Assembly (NCBI RefSeq): GCF_003724155.1
Contig: NZ_RJJQ01000003.1
Location: 124,001-188,000, forward strand
Source of the DNA: Flexivirga caeni
Lineage (GTDB): Bacteria > Actinomycetota > Actinomycetes > Actinomycetales > Dermatophilaceae
Length of the DNA stretch: 64,000 nucleotides
Direction of reading: 5' to 3'
Shown here: in pieces, positions 19,430-29,193 of the stretch
How positions within the stretch are numbered: the stretch's first letter is position 1
Layout: every line of letters starts with the position of its first letter
Program-made: the position numbers and the translations under genes
Notes under the pieces: generated by a model
Databases searched by the model: none
Seen by the model: the letters and a program-made list of their open reading frames with translations, nothing else
What the model was told of the DNA's origin: nothing

Positions 19430-20257
19430 ATGGCCAACTACACCGCCCAGGACATCAAGGCGCTGCGCGAGCAGACCGGTGCCGGCATGCTCGACGTCAA
19501 GAAGGCGCTCGACGAGGCCGACGGCGACAAGGCCAAGGCCACCGAGATCCTGCGGGTCAAGGGCCTCAAGGGCGTCACCAAGCGGGAGGGCCGCACCACG
19601 GCCAACGGTCTGGTCGCCGCGAAGGTCGAGCCGGGCGTCGGCACGCTGCTGGAGGTCAACTGCGAGACCGACTTCGTCGCCAAGGGCGAGAAGTTCATCG
19701 CGCTGGCCGACCAGGTCCTCACGCAGGCGGTCGCCAGCAAGGCGAGCGACGCGCAGGCGCTGCTGGCGTCCTCGGTCGACGACGGCACCGTGCAGGACCT
19801 GATCGACGGCGCCGGCGCCACCATCGGCGAGAAGATCGAGGTGCGCCGGGTCGGCCGCCTCGAGGGTGAGACCGTTGTGTCCTACCTGCACAAGACCAGC
19901 CCCGACCTGCCCGCGCAGATCGGTGTCCTGGTTGCGGTCAAGGGCGGCGACGAGGTCGTGGCTCGCGACATCGCGATGCACATCGCCGCGTTCAGCCCGA
20001 CCGTGCTGACCCGCGACGACGTCGACCCGGAGACCGTCGCCAACGAGCGCCGCGTCGCCGAAGCCACCGCCAAAGAAGAGGGCAAGCCCGAGGCCGCGCT
20101 GCCGAAGATCGTCGAAGGCCGCGTCAACGGCTACTTCAAGGAGAACGTCCTGCTCGAGCAGCCGTTCGCGAAGGACTCCAAGAAGACCGTCGCCAAGGTT
20201 GCCGAGGAGGCGGGCGCCGAGGTGACCGGCTTCCTGCGCTTCAAGGTCGGGATCTGA
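19430..20257 (+). CDS. tsf: Elongation factor Ts
   Basis: 275 residues, the usual length. The start MANYTAQDIKALREQTGAGM and the segment LEVNCETDFVAKG are diagnostic; the latter precedes the core that exchanges GDP on EF-Tu. AAFSPTVLTRDDV and LLEQPFAKDSKKTV follow. GAAGGAG lies upstream. In most actinobacteria pyrH follows closely, but here it is 13.8 kb away. Confidence 0.98.
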   Translation: MANYTAQDIKALREQTGAGMLDVKKALDEADGDKAKATEILRVKGLKGVTKREGRTTANGLVAAKVEPGVGTLLEVNCETDFVAKGEKFIALADQVLTQAVASKASDAQALLASSVDDGTVQDLIDGAGATIGEKIEVRRVGRLEGETVVSYLHKTSPDLPAQIGVLVAVKGGDEVVARDIAMHIAAFSPTVLTRDDVDPETVANERRVAEATAKEEGKPEAALPKIVEGRVNGYFKENVLLEQPFAKDSKKTVAKVAEEAGAEVTGFLRFKVGI

Positions 20258-20364
20258 CCAAACACGCAGCGGAGGTTGGCAACGCCGCGACGAAGGAGCG
20301 AAGTTGCCGGCCGAAGCGGAGTGTGCGGCAGATGCCCATTCAACTTGGGATCTAACCCACCCCT

Positions 20365-20453
20365 TGATTGAGCGGACCACATCCGCAACGAGCGGACCAC
20401 ATATCGCAGGCCGATATGTGGTCCGCTCGTGACATAAGTGGTCCGCTCGATCA
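20365..20453. repeat. Nested palindromic element R1 (four identical half-sites)
   Basis: GAGCGGACCAC occurs at 20370 and 20390, and its exact reverse complement at 20418 and 20438; both pairs are spaced 20 bp. The outer arms extend to TGATTGAGCGGACCAC and GTGGTCCGCTCGATCA, the inner arms to ACGAGCGGACCACATATCG and CGATATGTGGTCCGCTCGT. It lies between tsf and the lytS-like gene. R2 at 41299 carries the same half-site. Confidence 0.85.
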
Positions 20454-20498
20454 GGGCGGCGGCTCCGAAGTATGCCGGGAGCGGTGACTGCAAGCCGC

Positions 20499-20511
20499 TA
20501 GCGTGGCGGGC
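20499..20511 (+). promoter_or_regulatory. -10 box for a leaderless lytS-like gene
   Basis: TAGCGT at 20499-20504 is followed by 7 bases and then GTG 20512, with no ribosome-binding site. This spacing puts transcription start at or next to the start codon. Confidence 0.5.
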
Positions 20512-21717
20512 GTGAGCAACGTCGTCGTGGCCGCCGCGGTGGTGGTTCTGCTGGCGCTGCCGGTGGCGGCGCTGGTCTGGTGGGCGCGCCGGCACCGCGG
20601 CATGGGCAGTGAGGCCGACCGGGCGACGCTGCGGAGCCTGCACGCGGCCAACCGGGCCGGGCGTGCCTTGCGTGAGGGGCTCAGCCAGTCATCGGCGGAG
20701 CGGGCGGTGCGATCCCTGCGCCCACTGCTAACCGCTCCCGTCGTCGCGCTGAGCGACGGACGAACCGTGCTCGGCTGGGATGGCGACGGCGAGAGCCACC
20801 GCGCCGGCGAAAGTCACAGCGGCGACGTCCTTGCCGCTGCGCGAGCATCCCTCGATGACGGCCGGGCACGGGTGGACCGCGTGCGCTGCTCCGACCCGCG
20901 GTGTCGGCTGCGCGCGGTGATTTCGGTGCCGCTGGTCGTGGACGGGTCCCGCATCGGGTCGTTGCACGCGGTCGACACCGCGGCACGCGCGCCGCTGATC
21001 AAGGCGACCCACGAGGTGGCCGTGTGGATCAGCGGGCAGCTGGAACTTGCCGAGGTCGACCGCCGCCGGTCCGGGGTGGCGGAGGCGGAGCTGCGGGCGT
21101 TGCGTGCGCAGATCTCCCCACACTTCATCTACAACGCCTTGACCACCATCGCCGCGTTCGTGCGCACCGACCCCGACCAGGCGCGCGAACTCCTGCTGGA
21201 ATTTGCCGATTTCACCCGCTACTCCTTCCGCCGGCACGGCGAATACACGGCGCTCGCCGACGAGCTGCAGGCGATCGAGCAGTACCTCACCCTGGAGCGG
21301 GCGCGCTTCGGTGACCGGCTGCGGGTCACCCTGCGCATCGCGCCGGACTGCCTGACGGTGATGGTGCCTTACCTGTCGCTGCAGCCTGTCGTAGAGAACG
21401 CCGTGCGGCACGGACTGGAGCCGAAGTCGGCGCCGGGTCACATCGTCGTCGAAGCGCTCTCCGACGGAGCAGACGTGCTGATCTCGGTCGAGGACGACGG
21501 CGTCGGCGAGGATCCAGATCGCATCCAGGCCGCGCTCGACGGTGTTGCGCACGCGGATTCGATCGGCCTGTCGAACGTCGACCTGCGGTTGCGGGCGACG
21601 TTCGGCGAGCGCTACGGGCTGGTCGTCGAGACTGCGCCCGGCGAGGGCACCCGGGTGCTGATGCGGGTGCCGCGGTTTGCGGCCAGAGCGCACGCGGGCG
21701 AGGCCCCTGCTCACTAA
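20512..21717 (+). CDS. LytS/YehU-type sensor histidine kinase
   Basis: 401 residues from GTG 20512 (an in-frame GTG lies at 20503). One N-terminal membrane helix is followed by a GAF-like region (about 60-170) and a His_kinase domain with the phospho-acceptor His in RAQISPHFIYNALTTIAAFV. The ATP-binding N-box reads LQPVVENAVRHGLEPK, and DDGVG is the G-box. This family senses small metabolites such as pyruvate in BtsS and YpdA. Its partner LytTR regulator is next, and the genes downstream are for organic-acid uptake. Confidence 0.9.
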   Translation: MSNVVVAAAVVVLLALPVAALVWWARRHRGMGSEADRATLRSLHAANRAGRALREGLSQSSAERAVRSLRPLLTAPVVALSDGRTVLGWDGDGESHRAGESHSGDVLAAARASLDDGRARVDRVRCSDPRCRLRAVISVPLVVDGSRIGSLHAVDTAARAPLIKATHEVAVWISGQLELAEVDRRRSGVAEAELRALRAQISPHFIYNALTTIAAFVRTDPDQARELLLEFADFTRYSFRRHGEYTALADELQAIEQYLTLERARFGDRLRVTLRIAPDCLTVMVPYLSLQPVVENAVRHGLEPKSAPGHIVVEALSDGADVLISVEDDGVGEDPDRIQAALDGVAHADSIGLSNVDLRLRATFGERYGLVVETAPGEGTRVLMRVPRFAARAHAGEAPAH

Positions 21718-21726
21718 GCTGGGTGT

Positions 21727-22461
21727 ATGCCAGACCACCTGCGGGTGCTCGTCGTCGATGACGAGCCCCCGGCACGCGGCGAGCTGGCCTACATGATCGG
21801 CCGGCTCGACTCGGTCGCATCGGTGCAGGCCGTCGGTTCCGGCATCGATGCCCTGCGGGCGCTGGAGTCGACGGTGTTCGACGCCGTCTTCCTGGACATC
21901 GCGATGCCCGGCCTGAGCGGGCTGGACCTGGCCCGGGTGCTTGCCCGCTTCGAGACCCCGCCTGCGGTCGTGTTCGTGACGGCGCACGACGAGCATGCCG
22001 TGGCGGCGTTCGAGCTGGACGCGGTCGACTACCTTCTCAAACCGGTGCGGGAGGCCCGCGTCCGCGAGGCGGTGCGCCGGGTGCTGGCCCACGACATACC
22101 TGCGCCACCGGCGGCGACCGACCTGACCATTCCGGTCGAGCTCGGGGGAGTGACCCGGTTCGTACGACGCTCCGACATCCACTTCGTGGAGGCCCACGGC
22201 GACTATGTCCGGTTGCACACCGCCGACGGCGCCCACCTGGTGCGGCTGTCGCTCGGCAACCTCGAACGCGACTGGGCGGACGCCGGTTTCCTGCGCATCC
22301 ACCGCAGCTATCTCGTCTGCGTCCGGCACATCACCGAACTGCGCCAGCACGACCAGCGGTGCATCGTGGTCATCGACGGACACGAACTCGAGGTGAGCCG
22401 CAGGAGGACGCGCGACCTGAAGGACGTGCTGCTGCACGGCACCAGTGGGGGCGGCTCGTGA
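21727..22461 (+). CDS. LytTR-family response regulator
   Basis: 244 residues. The receiver domain carries acidic residues VVDDEPPARGEL and the phospho-acceptor Asp in VFLDIAMPGLSG; Lys is in DYLLKPVRE. The C-terminal LytTR DNA-binding domain (about 135-240) shows DIHFVEAHGDYVRLHT and FLRIHRSYLVCVRHI. The ATG lies 9 bases after the sensor stop. It probably activates the small membrane protein and symporter that follow, by analogy with BtsSR/YpdAB. Confidence 0.92.
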   Translation: MPDHLRVLVVDDEPPARGELAYMIGRLDSVASVQAVGSGIDALRALESTVFDAVFLDIAMPGLSGLDLARVLARFETPPAVVFVTAHDEHAVAAFELDAVDYLLKPVREARVREAVRRVLAHDIPAPPAATDLTIPVELGGVTRFVRRSDIHFVEAHGDYVRLHTADGAHLVRLSLGNLERDWADAGFLRIHRSYLVCVRHITELRQHDQRCIVVIDGHELEVSRRRTRDLKDVLLHGTSGGGS

Positions 22462-22826
22462 CCACCCCGTCGGGCCGGCGGGTGCGGGTCGAGCGCCGTC
22501 GCGGCGCCGGCACGGAGGCGACCGCGATGAGCCGGGAGATCGACGCGCAGTCGCAACTCGGCGAGGCGCTGCTGCGGTCGCTGATGCGCGCGCAGCTGCG
22601 ACTGGCGGCCGTCGTCCTGCTGTTACTCGCGGGCACCGTCGGCGCGCTGCCGCTGATCTTCGTGCTGGTCCCGGTGACCCGGCGCGCGCACCTGCTCGGC
22701 ATACCGCTGCCCTGGCTGCTCCTGGGCCTGCTGGTCTATCCGGTGCTGCTCGGGCTCGGCTGGTTCTACGTGCGGTATGCCGAGCGCAACGAGGCCGGGT
22801 TCGTTCGCCTGCTCGATCGCGAATGA
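22458..22826 (+). CDS. Small two-helix membrane protein, DUF485-like symporter partner
   Basis: 122 residues from GTG 22458, overlapping the regulator stop (GTGA). A basic N-terminus precedes two hydrophobic helices (LAAVVLLLLAGTVGALPLIF and WLLLGLLVYPVLLGLGWFYV). Size, topology and position just before an SSS symporter match the small subunit genes next to ActP (yjcH) and MctC. Its precise role is unknown. Confidence 0.72.
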   Translation: MTTPSGRRVRVERRRGAGTEATAMSREIDAQSQLGEALLRSLMRAQLRLAAVVLLLLAGTVGALPLIFVLVPVTRRAHLLGIPLPWLLLGLLVYPVLLGLGWFYVRYAERNEAGFVRLLDRE

Positions 22827-22833
22827 CGTTCCG

Positions 22834-24408
22834 ATGGTGCACACCGAGGTAGGTCTGATCGCCGTCGTCGCGGTGTGTCTGCTGACGCTCGCCATCGGTG
22901 TGTTCGGGGTGCGGGTGTCCCGCACGACCAGCGACTTCTACGTCGCGTCCCGCAGCGTCGGCCCGGTCGTCAACGCGTCGGCGATCGGCGGCGAATACCT
23001 TTCTGCGGCATCGTTTCTCGGCGCCGCGGGATTGATTCTGAGCCAGGGCGCCGATGCCTTGTGGTATTCCGTGGGCTGGACCGCTGGCTATCTGGTGCTG
23101 CTGGTCCTGGTCGCCGCGCCACTGCGCCGCTCGGGCGCCTACACGCTGTCGGATTTCGCCGAGCTGCGGCTGGAGTCCCGGGCGGCGCGCAAGGTGTCCA
23201 GCGTGATCGTCGTGCTGATCGGCGTGCTCTACCTGCTGCCGCAGTTCCAGGGCGCCGGACTGACGCTGCACACCCTGGTCGGCGCGCCGGGCTGGGCCGG
23301 GTCGGTGCTGGTCGCCGCTGTCGTGCTGGTCATCGTCGTGTCCGGCGGCATGCGGTCGATCACCGTCACGCAAGCCTTCCAATACTGGCTCAAACTCACC
23401 GCACTCGTGCTCCCGCTCGCGGTGCTGCTCGTACACTGGCGCCATGCCGGGGGTGCCGGTGCTCCGCAGCTGCACGTCGCCGACTGGGTCGAGCCGATGC
23501 AGGGCCGGTACGCCACCTACCTGGTCTATTCGCTGATGGTGGCCACCTTCCTCGGCACCATGGGCCTGCCGCACGTGGTCGCGCGATTCTACACCAACAT
23601 CGACGGACGTGCCGCCCGGCGCACCACCATCGGCGTGCTCGGCCTGCTCAGCGTCTTCTACCTGCTGCCGACGGTGTATGGCGTGCTCGGCCGCATCTAC
23701 AGCTTCCGCCTGGTCCGCAGCGGGCACACCGACGCCGTCGTGCTGGAGCTGCCGTCCGACATGCTGCACGGTTTCGGCGCCGACCTGCTGACCGGGCTGC
23801 TCGGCGCGGGCGCGTTCGCGGCATTCCTGTCCACCTCCTCCGGGCTGGCGGTCTCGGTGGCCGGGGTGCTCAGCCAGGACGTGCTGCGCGGGCGGTCCGA
23901 CCGGGTGCGTGACTTCCGCCTGGCGACTGCGCTCGTCGTCGGTGCCACCCTCGTCCTACTCGTCGCCTCCACCGGCGTGCCGGTGGCGCGCGCCGTCGAG
24001 CTGGCGTTCGCGGTCGCGGCGTCCACCTTCTGTCCGCTGTTGCTGCTGGGGATCTGGTGGCGCGGACTGACCGCTCCCGGCGCGATCAGCGGGCTCGTGG
24101 CCGGCGGCACGCTGAGCACCGCCGCGGTGATCGCGGCACTCGCCGGCTATCACGCGCCGGGCATCGCCGGTCCGCTGCTTGCCCAGCCGGCGGCGTGGAC
24201 GGCCCCGGTCGGTTTCGCGGTGATGGTCGGCGTCTCGCTCGTCACTGCCGGCCGGCGGCCTCCGGGGGTCATGCGCACCATGGTGCGGTTGCACACGCCG
24301 GAGCACCTGGACGTCGACCGGGGCAGTTTCGACCCCGAACGGCCGACCGCTCGGCCCGCAGAACCGACCGCTCACCGAGGAGCGCAACGACGCCCGGCGA
24401 CTATGTGA
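22834..24408 (+). CDS. Sodium:solute symporter (SSS), acetate/monocarboxylate type
   Basis: 524 residues from ATG 22834 (GTG 22837 is a close alternative), with about 13 membrane helices. DFYVASRSVGPVVNASAIGG and FLGTMGLPHVVARFY are the SSS signatures seen in ActP and MctC. The preceding small membrane gene, the sensor pair and the downstream acetate genes argue for acetate, pyruvate or propionate uptake. Its stop codon lies inside a CRP/GlxR-like palindrome. Confidence 0.88.
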   Translation: MVHTEVGLIAVVAVCLLTLAIGVFGVRVSRTTSDFYVASRSVGPVVNASAIGGEYLSAASFLGAAGLILSQGADALWYSVGWTAGYLVLLVLVAAPLRRSGAYTLSDFAELRLESRAARKVSSVIVVLIGVLYLLPQFQGAGLTLHTLVGAPGWAGSVLVAAVVLVIVVSGGMRSITVTQAFQYWLKLTALVLPLAVLLVHWRHAGGAGAPQLHVADWVEPMQGRYATYLVYSLMVATFLGTMGLPHVVARFYTNIDGRAARRTTIGVLGLLSVFYLLPTVYGVLGRIYSFRLVRSGHTDAVVLELPSDMLHGFGADLLTGLLGAGAFAAFLSTSSGLAVSVAGVLSQDVLRGRSDRVRDFRLATALVVGATLVLLVASTGVPVARAVELAFAVAASTFCPLLLLGIWWRGLTAPGAISGLVAGGTLSTAAVIAALAGYHAPGIAGPLLAQPAAWTAPVGFAVMVGVSLVTAGRRPPGVMRTMVRLHTPEHLDVDRGSFDPERPTARPAEPTAHRGAQRRPATM

Positions 24409-24420
24409 CCCCGCTCACAT
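24403..24420. promoter_or_regulatory. CRP/GlxR-type binding site
   Basis: ATGTGACCCCGCTCACAT is a dyad with perfect 6-base arms, and the inner TGTGA-N6-TCACA equals the CRP-family consensus. It overlaps the symporter stop codon and lies 98 bases before the acetate channel start. In Corynebacterium GlxR controls acetate genes from such sites; here the link is inferred. Confidence 0.7.
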
Positions 24421-24517
24421 CACCGCAGTCTCCAAGGACTGTGGCGAGTGCCCGCGCACTCGTAGGTTGCGTTCGACGGCGTATGCCGTCGCACCGACCG
24501 ACCCACAAGGAGACAGC

Positions 24518-25111
24518 ATGTCCGAGACGACAACGCGCCCGGCACCCGGCGCGCATATCGCCGATCCGGCCGCCCTGGGCCTGGGCGCTTTCGCGCTCAC
24601 GACGTTCGTGCTGAGCGTGGTCAACGCCGGCATCGTCCCCGCGAAGGTCGAACCCGTCGTGTTCGGCCTCGCCTTTGCGTATGGCGGTGGCGCGCAACTG
24701 GTCGCGGGCATCTGGGAGTTCACCAAGGGCAACGTCTTCGGCGCGACCGCGTTCTGTTCGTATGGCGCCTTCTGGCTCTCCTTCTGGTACCTGACCGGCC
24801 ACACCGACCTTTCCGGGGCAGGCGCCGACCTGCACAAGGGGCTCGGCCTCTATCTGCTCGCGTGGGGCATCTTCACGCTCTACATGACGGTCGCCGCCAT
24901 CCGGGTGAGCGGCGCGGTGCTGGTGGTCTTCATCCTGTTGACGATCACCTTCTTCCTGCTCGCCTTCGGTGACTTCGGCAACAGCACCGAACTGACCAAG
25001 GTCGGCGGCTATCTTGGGTTGTTGACGGCGATCGCGGCTTGGTACGCGTCGTTCGCCACGGTGGCGAACTTCACGTTCAAGCGCACAGTCCTGCCGACGT
25101 TCCCGCGCTGA
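24518..25111 (+). CDS. Acetate uptake transporter, GPR1/FUN34/YaaH (SatP) family
   Basis: 197 residues from ATG 24518, with AAGGAG 5 bases upstream. Six membrane helices are predicted. The family signature NPxPLGL is degenerate here as DPAALGLGAFALTTFVLS, but the rest (GGGAQLVAGIWEFTKGNVFG, FGATAFCSYGAFWLS) is typical. It should pass acetate across the membrane for the acetyl-CoA synthetase encoded 11 bases downstream. Confidence 0.92.
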   Translation: MSETTTRPAPGAHIADPAALGLGAFALTTFVLSVVNAGIVPAKVEPVVFGLAFAYGGGAQLVAGIWEFTKGNVFGATAFCSYGAFWLSFWYLTGHTDLSGAGADLHKGLGLYLLAWGIFTLYMTVAAIRVSGAVLVVFILLTITFFLLAFGDFGNSTELTKVGGYLGLLTAIAAWYASFATVANFTFKRTVLPTFPR

Positions 25112-25122
25112 GGAGTAGACCC

Positions 25123-27090
<1,968 letters not shown>

Positions 27091-27094
27091 GAGG

Positions 27095-28321
27095 TCAACC
27101 CCCCACGGATCCAGCTGCCGGATCAGTCGGCAGCTGGATCCGTGCTGGTATGACGGTGCCGTCGCCTTGCTCGCCCGCCGCGACCCAGGCGCGGTGGAAT
27201 TCGCTTCCGGGAGCTACTGATTCGCGGGTTGCTGGGTCAGCGAGCAGGTTTGCGGGTGCGGTGATGGAGGGGCGATCGGTCGCGGGCAGCGGGGCGCTCC
27301 GGCGGGCGCGCTCGATCGCGTCGGCCAGCGCGTGCGCGGCTGGTTTGGCCTGGTGGTCCACGGTGAAGAGGCCCAGGTCGTATTCGCGCTCGGGGAAGTC
27401 GAGCTGGCTGCGGTCGATGTCGTGCGAGCACCACCAGGTGACGCCGGTCAGCTGGGGGAGTGCGGCGACGGAAGCGACTGCGCGCCGGACGAATTCGGCG
27501 GCGTGGTCGGCCGGGATGTCGGGCAGGGGTGCTCCGACCTCTTGCAGCCATACCGGGCGGTCCGGGCCGCCGCAGGCGATCGCGAGTTCGGCGAGGTATG
27601 CCGCGTGGCTCGTCGTCGCCGGGCCGAGCGGACCGTCGATCGCGGAGGTGCCGTTGAACACCCATGAGTGCACTGACGAGACATCGCCCAGTCGCACGAC
27701 GTCGGCCGCGCCGAACGGATGACCGGGCGTGTAGAACGCGTCGTCGAAGAGCGAGTGCACCACGAGCTGGTCCGGGCGGGCGTGGGTGCGGATGGTGCCG
27801 ACGAGCTCAGCGGCCCACCGGCTGGACGCGTCGATCGTCGTCGCATTGTCCGGCCAGAGGTTGTTCACCTCGTTGCCGAGCGTGAAGGCGAAAACGTCGG
27901 ATTCGCCGGCCAATTCGCCAACCATGGCCGTGGCGTAGGCGCGCAGCCCGTCGCGCACCCGGTCGTCCTCGAAGATGCTCGCGCGGTGCCAGGTCAGTGC
28001 CCACGACGGCACGAAGTCGAAGCTGGACAGGTGGCCTTGCACCAGGTCGATTGACACGTCCAGCCCGAGGCCGCCCGCGATGCGGACCAGCCGGCGCACG
28101 TCGTCGATGGCGGACCGGCGCAGGTGCCCGCGGCCGGGCTGGATCCACGGCCAGATCGGGAAGACCCGTACGTGGTCCATCCCGAGCCCGGCCAGGTCAG
28201 CCAGGTCACGTGCAGCGGCGTCTTCGTCGAAGTCGAGCCAGCTGTAGAACCAGCCCCGGGACGGAACGTAGTTGGCGCCGAAGCGCAGTGGGCGCGATGC
28301 GGTCGAAGCGTCCGTGGTCAT
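27095..28321 (-). CDS. GH5-type glycoside hydrolase (cellulase/mannanase-like)
   Basis: 408 residues, no signal peptide, so intracellular. A TIM-barrel is suggested by FGANYVPSRGWFYSW at the N-terminus, DHVRVFPIWPWIQP and two catalytic-type glutamates, in FTLGNEVNNLW (acid/base) and VWLQEVGAP (nucleophile). WWCSHDIDRS follows. Substrate cannot be named; a beta-mannoside or glucoside is likely by family. The last 14 or so codons form part of the acsA terminator hairpin. Confidence 0.82.
   Translation of the reverse strand: MTTDASTASRPLRFGANYVPSRGWFYSWLDFDEDAAARDLADLAGLGMDHVRVFPIWPWIQPGRGHLRRSAIDDVRRLVRIAGGLGLDVSIDLVQGHLSSFDFVPSWALTWHRASIFEDDRVRDGLRAYATAMVGELAGESDVFAFTLGNEVNNLWPDNATTIDASSRWAAELVGTIRTHARPDQLVVHSLFDDAFYTPGHPFGAADVVRLGDVSSVHSWVFNGTSAIDGPLGPATTSHAAYLAELAIACGGPDRPVWLQEVGAPLPDIPADHAAEFVRRAVASVAALPQLTGVTWWCSHDIDRSQLDFPEREYDLGLFTVDHQAKPAAHALADAIERARRSAPLPATDRPSITAPANLLADPATRESVAPGSEFHRAWVAAGEQGDGTVIPARIQLPTDPAAGSVGG
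27104..27144. terminator. 16-bp hairpin between convergent acsA and GH5 genes
   Basis: CACGGATCCAGCTGCC pairs with GGCAGCTGGATCCGTG around 9 bases. It starts 14 bases after the acsA stop and overlaps the 3' end of the opposing GH5 coding sequence, so it could end transcripts from both sides. Confidence 0.7.
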
Positions 28322-28370
28322 GATCCGGGAACTCTAGTGCGCTGCCGTCGCCCGCGCTGATAGTGCCAGG

Positions 28371-29000
28371 TCAGCTGGCTTCTCGGTGGATGTCCTGGAT
28401 CCAGATGAAGTCGATGAGGGTGCGTTCGGTGTGTGAGCGGGTGGGTGGGGGTAGCCCGGGCGGTGGGGGTGGGTGACTGGTCGCGGTCAGGCTGCCGGTC
28501 GTGGTGGTGGTGGTTTGTCCGGCGTGGCCGGTGACGGTGTAGTCGGGGTGTTCTTTGAGGTAGTTGCAGCGTTCGCAGAGTCCTTGGCCGTCGCGTTCGG
28601 TGGTGGCGCCGCCGGTGGCGTGGGGGCGGATGTGGTCGATGTGCCGGATCGTCCCGTTGCAGAACGGTGTGCGGCAGATGTGGTCACGCAATCGGATGAG
28701 GTGGGCGAGGAGCCCGGGGTAGGTGTGTGCGCGGGATTCCATGCCGATCAGGTCGCCGGTGCCGGGGTGGGTGAACAACCGCCGGACCTGCACCCGGGCG
28801 TCCGTGTCCTTGCCGGTGCGGCTGGCCTTGCCCTTGCCGGTGCCCTCGTCCTTGTTCGTGTCGCCGCTGGTGATCAGTTGGCGGGCGAGGTCGGCGGGGA
28901 TGGGTCCGGATGTGTTCGAATATACCCGAATTCTGTTCGTATGAAACATGTTTCGGCGACAAGTGTTATCCACATCCCTTCTTTTGGGTGGGTTGTGCAC
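28371..29000 (-). pseudogene. Truncated 13E12/DUF222 HNH endonuclease
   Basis: The frame holds the HNH half of the 13E12-repeat family: RDHICRTPFCNG, IRHIDHIRPHATGG and GLCERCNYLKEHPDY, with both Cys pairs and the HNH residues in place. The segment GPIPADLARQL normally sits at the end of the DUF222 domain, but here only about 30 unrelated residues precede it (VDNTCRRNMFHTNRIRVY). More than 200 residues of DUF222 are therefore missing, and base composition falls near 28900-28975. The call is a deletion remnant; expression of the HNH domain alone cannot be excluded. Confidence 0.75.
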
Positions 29001-29040
29001 AGGTCGCGGGCCGGGCCGGCCTGGTGCGCGCCTGTTCGCC

Positions 29041-29169
29041 GAGCGGGGTACTTCCTCGCCGACCGGGGTACATATCTGCGCCGAATCGCGCGGGGGATGT
29101 ACCCCGCTCGGTGCGGAACTACCCCGCTCGGTGCGGAACTACCCCGCTCGACGCGGAAGTTCTCCGCTA
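29041..29169. repeat. Nested palindromic element R3 with a 20-bp tandem array
   Basis: Direct half-sites GAGCGGGGTAC (29041) and GACCGGGGTAC (29061) are followed by inverted copies at 29099, 29119, 29139 and a worn one at 29159. Every step inside each arm is exactly 20 bp. ACCCCGCTCGGTGCGGAACT is repeated perfectly at 29101 and 29121, with a third near-copy at 29141. It fills the gap between the HNH stub and the alpha-mannosidase 3' end. Confidence 0.8.
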
Positions 29170-29193
29170 CCCCTTGCGAGCAAGTAGCCGCTG

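Noticed and set aside
20728-23769. A 1013-codon open frame on the minus strand
   Set aside because: It lies antisense to the clearly recognisable sensor kinase, response regulator and symporter genes, and its residues are a His/Arg/Asp-rich mix typical of antisense frames in GC-rich DNA.
29041-29169. CRISPR-like array
   Set aside because: Repeats are 20 bp with no spacers and belong to a palindrome; no cas genes are present.
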